DNA from: Amoebidium appalachense
Taxonomy: Eukaryota > Ichthyosporea
Assembly: GCA_963693365.1 (NCBI GenBank)
Contig: CAVNZM010000002.1
Coordinates: forward strand, 5,146,001-5,210,000
DNA length: 64,000 nucleotides
Direction: 5' to 3'
Below are positions 1 through 10,902 of this stretch, piece by piece (the first letter of the stretch is position 1; every line of letters begins with the position of its first letter). The position numbers and the translations under genes were made by a program. Below the pieces are notes generated by a model. It ran no database searches, was not told the DNA's origin, and saw nothing but the letters and a program-made list of their open reading frames with translations.

Positions 1-116
1 ATCGTGCCTAGGCAACAGAATGCTCTTGGGGTTTTGCTGACACTGGGCTGCAATGGTGGTGGCTCTGATGATGATGGTGGTGGTAGAGAATGAGACAAGG
101 AGGGGGAGAAGTGTGT

Positions 117-177
<61 letters not shown>

Positions 178-1048
178 ACCATGTGTGCGGAAGACGTCCA
201 GAGTGTAATTGCCACCACACCTCTGGTGCTTCTTATATGTTGTTCGTGTGCTCTGCTGGCCGCACTGTGCATCGCAGTGGTGCGATGGCCCAAACAGGCC
301 CGTGCTGTTGAAGCAGTGGCACGCACTGCCGCCCTGTAATTGGGAACAGTTAGCGCCTGCCGAAAGTGGGCGTAAGAAAAAAAGTGACTAGCAAGAAACG
401 CACAAGATCCTCACATGTCCAGGAATGCAGTGGCAGAAACCACCGTGCTCAGGTGGTACTTCATCATACATAGAGTCATCGGCCCAGCTAAGACCCAAGT
501 ATCATCCACTTCAATCCATCTGCATAACTATCCATATTTTATTTTGGTTACTGGTATATTATGTTTTACTGCACTGATAATGCTCCGTACCACGCTGTGG
601 GAAACGGATGCCAGACCTACCCTCACAGCAAAGTATTTGGTGCCTCGAATTTGGCACATGTCGCTGCATAGCTCTTGCGACATAATGTTGTTGTGTGCGT
701 ACACGGCAGGACCCATGGCGTTGGCTGACGTGTCTTGCATGCAGCCCACATAGTCGTCTGTGCGTTTGTGTGTGTGTGTGTGTGTGTGCGTGTGCGTGTG
801 CGTGTGTGGTGTGTGCGTGTGTGCGTGTGCGTGTGTGTGTGTTTGCATTTGCGTGTGTGTTTGCGTGTGTGTTTGCGTGTGTGTTTGCGTGTGTGTTTGC
901 GTGTGCGTGTGCGTGTGCGTGTGCGTGTGCGTGTGCGTGTGCGTGTGCTTGTGCGTGTGCTTGTGCGTGTGTATGTGCGTGTGTATGTGTGTGTGTGTGT
1001 GGGTGGGTGTGTGTGTGTGTGACCGCCGGTCATCGGTGTATTTGCATG

Positions 1049-1114
<66 letters not shown>

Positions 1115-1147
1115 GTGGCACGGGTGTATGTGTTAGTGTGTGTGCGT

Positions 1148-1184
<37 letters not shown>

Positions 1185-1419
1185 TCTGTGTGTGCGTGTG
1201 TCAATGCATGTATGCTCAAGGTATGGGTGTGTGTGAGAGTGCTTTCGTGTGTATGTCAATCCTTATGTGTACAAGTATGTTTGTCTGAGTCACGGTTAGT
1301 ATGACACATCAATTCACAGTGTGTGTGTGTGCCGATCTATGTGTGTATATTTGTGCGTGTGTGCGTTCATGTCGTCGTGCTGGGGTAGGTATTTGTGTTG
1401 GCACGTACATCTTGGGTGA

Positions 1420-1452
<33 letters not shown>

Positions 1453-3308
1453 GTTGTCTCTGTGTGTGTTTGCGATGGCACCAAAAGATGCTGCCATCTT
1501 ACTTCAATACTAAAATAAAAAAAAAAGAATGGATGGTGTGCACACTCAAGCTTTCAAGCAGAGGCTGCCGCTGGGCGAATTGTAGCTGTGGCCAAAGACC
1601 TAGCGACATGTATGCAGTTAAAAAAAAAGCATTCCTTTGCAAAATACGCCAGACGGCACGCATATGTATGCACATCTTCCTGCACCAAATTTTTGTCCGT
1701 GGATTCCATACTATAGCATTGTGCCGAAGGCCGTTTTGTAGTCTATGATACTAGTACTGGTCAAAAAATGGTGCATGTTCATGTGACCCGCCGAAGTGTA
1801 TTGAAAAACATATGATGGTAAACCGCTCTAAAAAATGACAAAGATCGTCAGTGCCACTTTGCCTGACTCACTAATGGGGGGGGGGGGGGGGGGGAAGGGG
1901 GCAAGCCGCAGGCACAGGACTCCATACCTACGATGGAATCCCCCCCATATGCGAAGATCTTTGTTGCGTTGCTGCTCCAACACACACCCAGATTGGCCGC
2001 GGTTGTATTGCAGGCAAAATGGCACGAACTCATAGGCACACGTGTGCCCCCGATCTCAAGACCACGCGTGCACTGGTTTCTTCCGGTAATGCCATAAAAC
2101 CAGAATTGCTCTCCTGAGGTTTTGCAAAACTAACGGCACCGGTCGGCAGTCATGCTGCTTAATGTGAGCATGGAGCCAGTGAGTGATGGGGTGGTGCCGT
2201 TGTGCATGTAGCAGCCTTGGAGAAAGTGTCCTGCGTAGAGGCAAATGGTTAGAATTTCTGAACGAAGTTTCCTGGTACAAGCATAAAAGAAGATAGTAAC
2301 AGGGGACCGTGTATGCAGATGTTTTTCTCATCGCCACCATAGAGACCATGTTGCGGTGGAAGAAACCTCAAGGCTGTGGCAAATGCCTTGATCTGATGCT
2401 AGATGCCGTGTATATATTTGGTGGTTGTTGACAGCCAGCCGTGCAGCACAGTCGGCTAGACTTGGGGCCTCTAGAACTGTTTGATGTTCCTAAAAAGGTC
2501 TATTTGTTTGTTGCCGAATGGTAACTTTGTGCTTGTAAGTGGGCACATGCACTTAATCGAGTTGCTCGTTTCTAGCAAGCCATATTACATTTCTCATGCA
2601 CATGACCCTTGGCCGTGACTGGGAGCACTAAGAAACGTGTAAAAAAAAAAAAAAAAAACGCCAACAATGCGTGTGAGTTGAAGAAAAGATGGAAATGGTT
2701 CAGAAGGAAGAAAGGTGCTTATGTGTTGCACGATTGCGTGGAAAGAAATTAAGAAGTGCAGTACTGAATGTGCTTTACCCATGATTCCTTTCATTGCATC
2801 AGATTGTAAAAGGGGGGGGGGGGGGGGGGGGGGGGGATACATACCCGTGTCCATGGTCCCATTTGTTGGATCGACAGGGGAATATGCAATCTGAGTCAGG
2901 GGCATCCCCCCACCACCGCTATGCATTGCCTGTTGATTCCCGTATCCCCCATAGATGAGGGCCCAGCAGGGGTTGGCGCACATGTACAGATTGCCGTCCT
3001 GGTGTCGTATAGCAAGGTGTGTAGGGCCTACTGTTATCTGTATAGTGGCGGCAAATGGATCGTTACCGAGCAATATCCAGTCTTTCTTGCTGCCTTGGCA
3101 CGGCATGCGGCAGAACCGCACAACGCGATCCGACCAGACAGCGTGAACATAGGTGCCATCCCCGGCAACTTGGGTTGCACCTGTGCAGGCATGTGTCGTT
3201 AGAGGCTGACGGGCCTGTACATGCTCTTGCAGTAACCACATATTAAAATGATATTTCTTATTAATTAAAGTACTGGCTGGTTCTTCAATGTGACCCCCTC
3301 CCCCTTCC

Positions 3309-3339
<31 letters not shown>

Positions 3340-4301
3340 ACACCCTCTTAAGGTTTTCGCTCCTTCCTAACAGGCCGGATAAGTTACTGATAACCTCGAA
3401 CAACATGTACGCCAAGTGGAACAGAGGAAGATTAACTAATATCCATTCAAGATGGAAGGGAGGAGGGGATACAAGGAAGAGAAGAGATTTTGAGGAGCAG
3501 ATGAGTGAAAGGAGGTGGTGAAGTGTTTTTGTGTGTGATGGTGGTGGTGGTGGTTGGGGGGGGGGGGGGGGGGGGGGGGGGGAGGGGGGGGGAGGAGGTA
3601 GCTCACCTGCTGAATTTTGAATGAGTATCCATGCACTTGCGTTTGTGCACGGGAAATTCGCCCATGTGCAATAGGACACCCCGGCAGTTCCGACGGCAAA
3701 GAAGTAGTGGCTGTCGATTGCAACTGCCGTAGCAGCAGGAGCACCCAATTTGAACCAATTGTTTGGCGTTGAAATTGTGCAGGGAATCTTGCAGGCCCAA
3801 ACGGTGCTGTCCTTGCCGTTGATGACCAAGTACTCGCTATTGGAGGTAACATTCACAATCTCGGCAACAGGCGCTCCTTTAATGTTCTGTGTTGGGGATA
3901 TGTGGCTTGTTAAGGGTTATCTAGAGTATCGGGCAATCCCGCCACAAATTGCATCTCGACACAAACCAAAGCTTGACCCGAGTTCTTCCCTCCTCCATTC
4001 CCCAAGTTCTTTTCCGAGTACAGTGCTGGGGCCTGGGGCTTTTCTTCTCCTTGCCGAGTTTCTCTGGCCCCTGATTTCTCCCTTCTACCCACTGGCAAAG
4101 AGGCACACACAACCATACGCGCACGCACACGCATACACACACACACATGCACACGTGCACACACACACACAAAACACACACACACACACACTGGCACACA
4201 AATTCATATATACACACGTGCGCACGCACGCACACAAACACACACGCACACACACACACACACATACACAAAGACACATACACACACACACACACACACA
4301 C

Positions 4302-4340
<39 letters not shown>

Positions 4341-4374
4341 ACCCGTACACATACACTAAACCACACACACACTA

Positions 4375-4405
<31 letters not shown>

Positions 4406-4521
4406 ACCTGGGGGGGGGGAGGGCGGGGAGAGGGGGAGGACAGAGAGGGAGGGGGGAGAGAGAGAGAGAGAGGGAGGGAGGGAGGGAGGGAGGGAGGGAG
4501 GGAGGGAGGGAGAGAGAGAGG

Positions 4522-4602
<81 letters not shown>

Positions 4603-5822
4603 GAGTCTGTCTCAGTGATATGGCGCTAGCTCTTTCAAGCTGAAATCATTATCTTCTCATCCGCGCCCCTTCCTCAAACCCCCCCCCCCCCCCCAAAAAA
4701 AAAAAAAAAAGACTCCCCCTCTCTTCTCCCCACACACCTCACCCTGTGACCCACTCACATGCACTATTTTGGCCCCTCCATTATGCAACAACGAGAGACC
4801 TTTGAAAAATAAACCAACCTCCGTATCTACCATTTTAGACAAAATCGAGGATGATCCGATCGAGGATTTCGGATGTCCCTGTTGCGGCTCCTGAAATTCT
4901 CGAATCAATCAAGCGATCGAGGGCAGACGTCATTCTGACGTCACATCCTCAATTACTTGATAGTTTCGAGAATTTCAATAGCCGCGTCAGCGCCATCCGA
5001 AATCACCTATCGGATCATCCTCGATCGGGGCTTAAAATGGTAGATACGGACCTTGCTTTAAGTTCCCTGACCGATACATGAATTAGACGATGTCACATGA
5101 TATTGCATAAGGGGGTTGTCATTTAGCCTGCTAGTGTAAACGTCCACAAAACATTTCACCCATTCCACTTCAGGCCCTACACACTTCTCTCCCTACCCCT
5201 GGACGCCTGCAGTGAACAAGTACCAACGCGCACGTGCTAGGGTGTGATGTTTACTTACATATTGCCATAAGCCCTCGATGCACGGCTGCTGGCAGGAGAC
5301 AATGTAATTCTCTTTATTAACAAAATAGACGCTGACACCGTCCGTTGCTACACTGGTTGGGCCGTTTACACCCATCCAGCGCCAGCCTGTATTTGTGAGA
5401 TTGCAGCGGTTGCCGCTGCAGGCAAAGAGATCATTTCCGGAGCTCGTGGCGATTCCGTACTGGGGCCCTTTTTAGGAACACACCGTTAGGGACAGCCATT
5501 TGTTGAGCAATATGCAAGACCATACATTCGTTGAATTAAAAGGTGTTTTGAATACTTTGGGATTTTTGAGGCAAAACTTGTTGTCCCTGGAAAGTAGATA
5601 TGAGACAGCTCATTCCAAAGAATAGGCTTATGCTGCACACCATGGCACCCATTCAAGGATGATTAATGGTTGCTGGGCCATGCACTGAAGTGAAATCCGA
5701 ACCACTTAGAAATCAGGTCACCAAACAAGATGCACACACGGGCACTTTGGCCAGACTCATCTGAGTGAACGCGCACAACCCACACACTTATGACCCCCCC
5801 CCCCCCACCACTCCCTCCCCCC

Positions 5823-5853
<31 letters not shown>

Positions 5854-5896
5854 ATACACACACACATGTGGGACCCCAGTGACACCACGTCTCCTC

Positions 5897-5927
<31 letters not shown>

Positions 5928-8900
5928 ACACTACCGCATATTTAATCATGATATCTAGATCGTGGCTGTGACAGCCGTTACGTGTGCACACGCTTGCCCC
6001 AGACTCACACCAACTCTCTTTAACATGGGTTTCTTGTCCCAACCGTTAGTAAGTGCAACCGTTATATCTACACAGTGACAATGCCCGCACTGTGCATATG
6101 CATTGACTGTCACCACGACCACGGCTAGGTAAAGCGTGTGCAAGCAAAAACACAACCTACTTTGGACCTCGACGTTGTACCAATTCACACAACCCGGGCA
6201 GTTGCAGTGTGCTGTGGTGTTGCCGCAGTATCCGTGGGCCGAGCAGCAGTACTGTGTGCTGTACGGGTCACAGCGTGCAGCGGGCATGCCAGACAAACTG
6301 GGGAAACCGGGTCCGCACCTGCGTCCAGGTAAAGCGCCAGCAGGCAGTGAATACGGCTGTGATTTTTGTCTCGAACGGAAACCTCGCGGCAACCATCGTG
6401 ACATACTAAAACATTACATCATTGCAAATCTAATGTAAGACTGTCGCGGAAGCTGTGTCCTCGGAGTTCATCTACCACTGCCAGGAATGAGTGTGAGCCT
6501 AGTCCCGGTTGGTTGTTCGGTACTTCTAGGCCATCGATTCTGACAAGCTGTTACCATTGCAAGAGTATGTGTTCAATAAGCTGAATCTGAGTCGTCATTA
6601 CGAGGAAACTTGAGTCTACAGCGGCACAGTGGCCACCACATTCGATGATACGTCCCAATGATTATAAGGATTATCATACGGTGGTTTTTCCACTAGCCTC
6701 AATACACAATTCACGTTCGATTGGCGTGGATGCAAATCAAAAACGACTACTGTCCTAGGATGCAATGCCCCCACGCAGCGATAATGCATACAAAAACACT
6801 GCGCAAGTACTACATTAGGCCATGGTGACCAATACATACATAGTGGCAGGAGCACACCCAAACGTTTACACATTCACAGACGCACGCACACACAGACTCA
6901 CCCACGCACGCATGCACGCACGCAGGCATGCACGCACGCATGCACGCACGCATGAACACACACGCACACGCACACGCACACGCACACGCACACGCACACC
7001 AACACACACACACACACACATTCACACACGCGCGCACACACACACAGTCGTCGCACCTGTGCACACACTCTGATACACACACACAAAAACACACACGCCA
7101 GTACTGTCAATCTATGTACTATGATGGCCTGAGTCCCTTGCACTACACAGTTGATATCTTCACATACCTTCCATCCGGGCGGTAGGCGCCCAGACTCATG
7201 ACTGCATGGTTTATTGTGATGTCTGTAGCGGTATAGATGTTGTCACACACACCACGTGCTGTGCACGCGCTTTTGGTCATCGACACACCATTGCACCAGG
7301 CCTCGGGTGAGCCATCGGGTGCCGGATTCCCAGGTCCGCATTTGTTGTCGCTGCGCACTTTATTGTTGACGGACCACGGCACTGGACAAAGAGTGATGCA
7401 AATGGTGAGACCATAACATATAGTCCAGAAGTTTACATTATGAAACAACATTAGGAACTTAAACAGATACTGCGATGATGCTGGCATACCAAGCATTATA
7501 CCTTGTAGCAGGAACAGATCGCTTAGAGTTGAGTGCATGGGGCCTTGCCTCATATGAGTAAACTGTTGTGCTAAGGATGTGTATCACGGCTGTCCAGGTC
7601 CTAATAATTGCACCTCTTCTTTCTTTCTTTCTTTTTTTCTTTCTTTCCTTTTTTTTTTTTCTTTTTTTTTTGTTTTGGTGGCGAGGGGGGGAAGAGGGGG
7701 AGAGGCGGGGGGGGGGGGGGGGGGGGGGGGGGAAGGGGGGGTTACTTATTACAGAATTACAGAGTGCCCCAGACTATGCACATTTATAACGTACAACAAA
7801 ATGCAGAGTGGGGCCGGGTATTTGGGTATGTGTGTGTGTGTGGGGGGGGGGGGGGGGGGGGGAGGGGGGGGAGGGGGGGGGGGGGGGGGGGGCTGGCTTT
7901 GCAAGAATTTTTTAATGGCCCTTTAATCTTGCAAGAAAATTTAGGACATTGATGCTGCTCAACGACGATATTTTAGAAATGTGATTGTCTAAGAGCAAAT
8001 TTTCGAATTTGTGCCAATACAGAACACATGACCACAATAAATGCGCAGTATTTCATAGCTCGGGTGACTACAAGTCTTCGAAATATCAAGGCTACTTGCA
8101 CCGTTTAGAATTTTCTATGAAATTTATGAAGCGTAAGCATTTATGAAGTGTAAGCACATCCCTCCTTTCCCTGGACCACTGGACACTGTCCTAAACACCA
8201 ATTTGATGGGCCATTCTTGTCCTGCTAAGCATGGGCTAGAAGCCTATGATTAGAAGTGCTTCGATCTGTTAATACATGGTGCTTATAAACTTGTCTGCTC
8301 AGAGAGATTCTGAATGACACTGAGAACTACAAGTAGCTGAAGGCATTCGAAATGGCCTCAAAACTCACCTCCCATTTTGTAAACATAACTATTGGCACTC
8401 CCAGTATAAAGGGTGAAGCAGCTGGTGTAAGTATTGCAGAAGCTAGTCGTTTGAAACCACGTGAAGTAAGTGCAGCCCGAGGTGGCGACACAGAGCTGGT
8501 AGCAGGACCACTCGGTAGAGTACCCACTCACAGTTGCGATTAAGACGTCATCGCCGCATTTGACATTTGGACGGGTCATGAGGGTGTAGTTTTGGACTGT
8601 GGAAAGGGGTATTTATGTTAGATCCATGCAAAAAGCACTAGTCACAGCTTAACCCAGAACACACCGTGTCTCAAAATGTCATCGGAGTCGACACCCGTTG
8701 AGGACTGAGACAGAGAAGTCTCCCAGTACAATACCTTAGTATTTCTTCTACTAAAGATTATTGACTACTGAAGAAGAATATTAATACTTCGCTTCATGGG
8801 ATCTTCTGAAGGAGTCCCTCGCAGAATGTCGAACTAAGATTATTGACACTGGCGGCCAAGTTGCATTTCAAACTGGGTGTGGCACGTGTTCAACTTGCTG

Positions 8901-9386
8901 GATAACAGTCTTCGTATTAAGAGTGCAGGCCTATCTCTTGCAAGACCATTAAAAGGGGTCAAAAGCACTCGGCAAACTACTTTGGCTTAAAGTTTTAAAC
9001 CAATTCTACTGCACATCTGGTCCTGTAGTTTAACTAAGCGACACCTTTGGTCGTGCAAGACGTTTACTTGACAACGCCTAATTGTAATAACCCGGCAACA
9101 TGGCTCACTACAGCTCAAAGCAGTGCATGGCTTGTTCATGATGGCCTCGACGTGCAGTGGCTTCCTACACCAAAGACGAATGATTTCAACACCATCGAGG
9201 CACTGCCTACTGGAAATCACCAATGAGATCATGGCACTCCAGTAATCCTTGGCCACATGCAGGACTAGGCCAAGGGGCAAAACCGGCATGACACTGGGAA
9301 TGTTAAAACTTACATTGAGATTGTGCGTTGCTGACGCCGACAGCACACGAAAGGAGAAGATAAAACCACGTTGTCCACTTCGCCAT
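1..9386 (-). CDS. Secreted multidomain lectin-like protein: signal peptide, PAN, chitin-binding, tectonin and WSC modules (3' end beyond window)
   Basis: I assembled ten exons: 9386-9314, 8596-8369, 7381-7168, 6318-6161, 5467-5259, 3886-3607, 3180-2845, 2230-1928, 757-621 and 333-180. Every junction has GT/AG ends and matching codon phase, which supports the model strongly (about 697 codons so far). In order the product has a signal peptide, a PAN/Apple module, a divergent and a clear hevein-type chitin-binding module, tectonin-like propeller blades with repeated C-x-x-P-C, and two WSC domains. From known families this is a secreted or surface protein that binds chitin or other glycans. Most junctions are phase 1, typical of exon-shuffled extracellular proteins. 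Exon 8 carries an in-frame TAG at 2132-2130. The exon-10 donor (GTACC) is weak. The end lies beyond position 1. The domain identities are firm, the ligand is unknown. Confidence 0.82.
180..757 (-). CDS. Exons 9-10: second WSC domain split by an intron
   Basis: Exon 9 (757-621) gives the N-terminal half ([20 protein letters not shown]). Exon 10 (333-180) gives the C-terminal half ([25 protein letters not shown]). The intron between them is phase 0. The first WSC domain has no intron, so this one was split separately or the other lost its intron. A possible following exon starts in the first 50 bases of the window but is not resolvable. Confidence 0.72.
758..1927. repeat. Intron filled with (GT)n-type microsatellites
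   Basis: Between exons 8 and 9 of the mosaic gene, 765-1230 is almost wholly TG, TGCG and TTGCG repeat. A second short TG block lies near 1422-1450 and a G run at 1876-1894. The long apparent ORFs here on both strands (poly-CV or poly-HT) are repeat artefacts. 1500-1860 is ordinary sequence with no exon I can support. Confidence 0.85.
1928..2230 (-). CDS. Exon 8: first WSC domain, with an in-frame TAG
   Basis: The exon encodes a full WSC domain: [10 protein letters not shown] near the start, then M-T-A-D-R-C-R-stop-[25 protein letters not shown] and a closing I-F-A-Y-G. The acceptor at 2231-2232 is preceded by a CTAAC branch-like motif and pyrimidines. The TAG (2132-2130) falls between the second and third conserved Cys, and the frame continues perfectly on both sides. 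A CAG-to-TAG change, readthrough, editing or sequencing error would all explain it. Confidence 0.7.
2845..5467 (-). CDS. Exons 5-7: tectonin-like beta-propeller blades with C-x-x-P-C staples
   Basis: Exons 5467-5259, 3886-3607 and 3180-2845 encode repeats of about 40 residues with patterns such as SVATDG..VYFVN, a W near the blade end, and SCQQPC, ACKIPC, FCRMPC and MCANPC at equivalent places. This resembles tectonin/fish-egg-lectin blades, where C-x-x-P-C pairs follow a strand. Tectonin propellers bind sugars or lipopolysaccharide-like ligands. The blade count is at least five. Intron 5 carries a 229-bp palindromic insertion. Confidence 0.7.
4084..4600. repeat. Compound microsatellite (CA)n-(TC)n-(CA)n-(GA)n-(GGGA)n
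   Basis: Continuous blocks of CA (4100-4300), TC (4303-4339), CA again, then GA and GGGA repeats up to 4600, inside intron 5 of the mosaic gene. Runs of A and C follow at 4680-4710. No coding potential. Confidence 0.9.
4821..5049. mobile_element. Long palindromic (fold-back) insertion
   Basis: The two halves are inverted copies of each other, about 110 bases per arm, with matching blocks CCGTATCTACCATTTTA, ATCGAGGATGATCCGAT, GATTTCGGATG and GAAATTCTCGAA, centred near GACGTCATTCTGACGTC. ACCT occurs directly outside both ends (4817-4820 and 5050-5053), which may be a 4-bp target duplication. It has the look of a fold-back MITE in intron 5 of the mosaic gene. A short ORF inside it is a by-product. 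Confidence 0.65.
6161..7381 (-). CDS. Exons 3-4: tandem chitin-binding type 1 (hevein-like) modules
   Basis: Exon 3 (7381-7168) holds a divergent module starting [11 protein letters not shown]. Exon 4 (6318-6161) holds a typical one: RCGPGFP, then [17 protein letters not shown] and further Cys to CPGCVNWY. The exon 3/4 junction rebuilds D-G-R-C-G-P-G, the usual start of this fold, so I put the exon-4 acceptor at 6319/6320. Without that splice the upstream reading is not domain-like. The intron at 6319-7167 holds a CA/CGCA-rich repeat block. Confidence 0.8.
6319..9313. other. Introns of the mosaic gene between exons 1 and 4
   Basis: 6319-7167 contains a CA/CGCA repeat block (6880-7100). 7382-8368 contains a T-rich tract (7620-7670) and G runs at 7710-7740 and 7840-7892. 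8597-9313 has no notable structure. The moderately long ORF across 8987-9448 (-) has no domain and crosses the signal-peptide exon in another frame. Confidence 0.5.
8369..8596 (-). CDS. Exon 2: PAN/Apple module
   Basis: About 76 residues contain the PAN-type spacing around [17 protein letters not shown] and a later C-N-T-Y-T-S-C, ending in a Y-V-Y-K strand. Upstream the acceptor is tttccacag and downstream the donor is GTGAGT. Both ends are phase 1, so it is a symmetric, shufflable module. PAN modules bind protein or carbohydrate in extracellular proteins. Confidence 0.75.
9314..9386 (-). CDS. Exon 1: signal peptide of the mosaic lectin-like gene
   Basis: It encodes [20 protein letters not shown] followed by AQSQ: a lysine near the N terminus, a hydrophobic core and a small-residue cleavage site (A-x-A-like, after SNA). 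The donor is GTAAGT in phase 1. It joins the PAN exon at 8596 in phase. Confidence 0.75.
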
Positions 9387-9451
9387 GGTTCGACTGTGGC
9401 CATGGCCCCCAGCGATCCCCCAATTCCTTCCCATGATCTTGATCCCAAAGA

Positions 9452-9461
9452 CTATATATAA
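9452..9461 (-). promoter_or_regulatory. TATA box of the mosaic lectin-like gene
   Basis: On the minus strand TATATATAG lies about 66-75 bases upstream of the ATG at 9386. It is correctly placed to start a short 5' UTR before the signal-peptide exon. It supports 9386 as a real gene start and not an internal methionine. Confidence 0.5.
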
Positions 9462-9511
9462 TTAAAACGAATCAGTTTTTCATGTCTGGGCAAGTTGAAC
9501 ACGACCCTTAC

Positions 9512-9655
9512 GTGCGTCTTGAAGCTGCAGGAATCCTGCCTTGAGGTTGCTTGCAAAGACGTTGCCACTGAAACTGATGGTCGTCTGGTTCACTCGAGTG
9601 GCACTGTCGCCAGCCTGCTTATATTGCTCTTGTGTAGGGCACTGACTGCGAAAAC
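9512..9655 (-). CDS. Possible orphan phase 1-1 exon upstream of the mosaic gene
   Basis: On the minus strand an open segment (FRSQCPTQEQYKQAGD ... GFLQLQDA) is flanked by ccatcaccag acceptor and GTAAGG donor and is phase 1 at both ends. It lies upstream of the signal-peptide exon and its TATA box, yet could splice in frame to exon 2. It may be an internal exon of a longer or alternative transcript, or a remnant of a neighbouring gene cut off by the LINE and DNA-transposon insertions upstream. I do not recognise its fold. Confidence 0.4.
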
Positions 9656-10466
9656 CTGGTGATGGGAGGTGATGCAAAACTTAGTGTGGAGTGTCTATGA
9701 ATGCGTGTGCAAATCCTGTCGGTGTACACACACGCACCCCTCTTACGGTAAATATACACAGGGGCCTCACCCAGGCCGCTCGATAACTGTGAGACATATG
9801 CGCAGGCGCGGTTATCTTTTCTTTTCGTTAAAAAATAATAGGAAAGAACAGGTTTGGTATGCAATCCGCTCGTTCAGCGGTGCGAATTTTACTTCTGTTT
9901 ATCTAGGCATTTCCGGATCAGGACATTCGTTTAATAAGCAATTAAGTGTAAATATGTCAACCTAAACAATTTTAGTTGATGTTATAATAACTGAATGACA
10001 AACCGGATAGGTTTACATATCATGAAATGAGTGACTCAGTTCCGTAGAATGCAGCTGACACATTTACCGGAAAACGAAAAATGTAAAGTTTGGAAAGTTT
10101 GTTTCACATGTTGACATATCATAATTACTTTTTTTTCAACAATATTTCAACACCCCTCATCCCCTCCTATCTTTTCATTACTATGAAGGGTGGGGTTAAT
10201 GTGACTTCTTGAAATAAAGATATAGTAGCAGCTGTTCTTACGTCAACATTGAGAAGGACATCAGGACGAACAGGTTAAAATTTACACGTCCAAAAAAAGT
10301 TACCCGTAAGTTCAGAAACTTTCAGAATTCAGCGCCCTTTTTCTAAACTATTATGGGAATGCGATTTTTATTTCAGTGCTAATACAATGCAAGTGCCTAC
10401 ATAGTCGCGAGGTCCGGCGCTGGTTATTTTTTCGAATACTTGGATGTATATATATATATATATAAC
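9656..10466. other. AT-rich intergenic stretch
   Basis: Ordinary AT-rich sequence ending in a (TA)n tract at 10446-10462, immediately before the LINE-associated tandem array. I see no gene, structural RNA or terminal repeat here. Confidence 0.4.
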
Positions 10467-10770
10467 AAGTGTCGTCGCACACACAAGTGTCGTCGCACAC
10501 ACAAGTGTCGTCGCACACACAAGTGTCGTCGCACACACAAGTGTCGTCGCACACACAAGTGTCGTCGCACACACAAGTGTCGTCGCACACACAAGTGTCG
10601 TCGCACACACAAGTGTCGTCGCACACACAAGTGTCGTCGCACACACAAGTGTCGTCGCACACACAAGTGTCGTCGCACACACAAGTGTCGTCGCACACAC
10701 AAGTGTCGTCGCACACACAAGTGTCGTCGCACACACAAGTGTCGTCGCACACACAAGTGTCGTCGCACAC
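10467..10770 (+). repeat. 18-bp tandem array (about 17 copies) at the LINE 5' end
   Basis: The unit AAGTGTCGTCGCACACAC is repeated almost perfectly about 17 times, then degrades into two ATCGATTCA-containing units up to 10797. Because 18 is a multiple of three, five frames are open and look like repeat proteins; these are artefacts. Its position just before ORF1 suggests a monomer-type 5' UTR or promoter, as in some L1 families (inference). Confidence 0.85.
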
Positions 10771-10902
10771 ATCGATTCAGTCGCACACATCGATTCAAAT
10801 GTCGCTCTTTATTATCTGCTAATAAATAGTATCCTTCGCGCATCCACCCCTAAACCAGGCCATCCGTGGCCCTAAGGGCCGGGGAACACCCCCATCCATG
10901 TC

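Noticed and set aside
528-1259. Long ORFs of poly-His/Thr or poly-Cys/Val across GT/CA repeats (also near 36000-37200, 38600-39400, 40400-40900, 44300-45000, 50500-52100, 53490-53800, 58300-58800, 61700-62600)
   Set aside because: They come from dinucleotide or tetranucleotide repeats that lack stop codons in several frames; no start context, no domain.
2130-2132. Alternative genetic code (TAG or TAA read as Gln)
   Set aside because: The THOC5 and GEN1 exons, the other nine exons of the mosaic gene and the transposon ORFs contain no further internal TAA/TAG that would need reading; one site is not enough.
4851-5081. 76-codon plus-strand ORF
   Set aside because: It lies within the 229-bp palindrome and is mirrored by the arm sequence; no independent evidence.
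8987-9448. 153-codon minus-strand ORF
   Set aside because: It overlaps the signal-peptide exon in a different frame and has no domain; the spliced model explains the region better.
10467-10770. CRISPR-like array or repeat protein
   Set aside because: The units are head-to-tail 18-mers with no unique spacers, and the DNA is eukaryotic; the open frames exist only because 18 is divisible by three.
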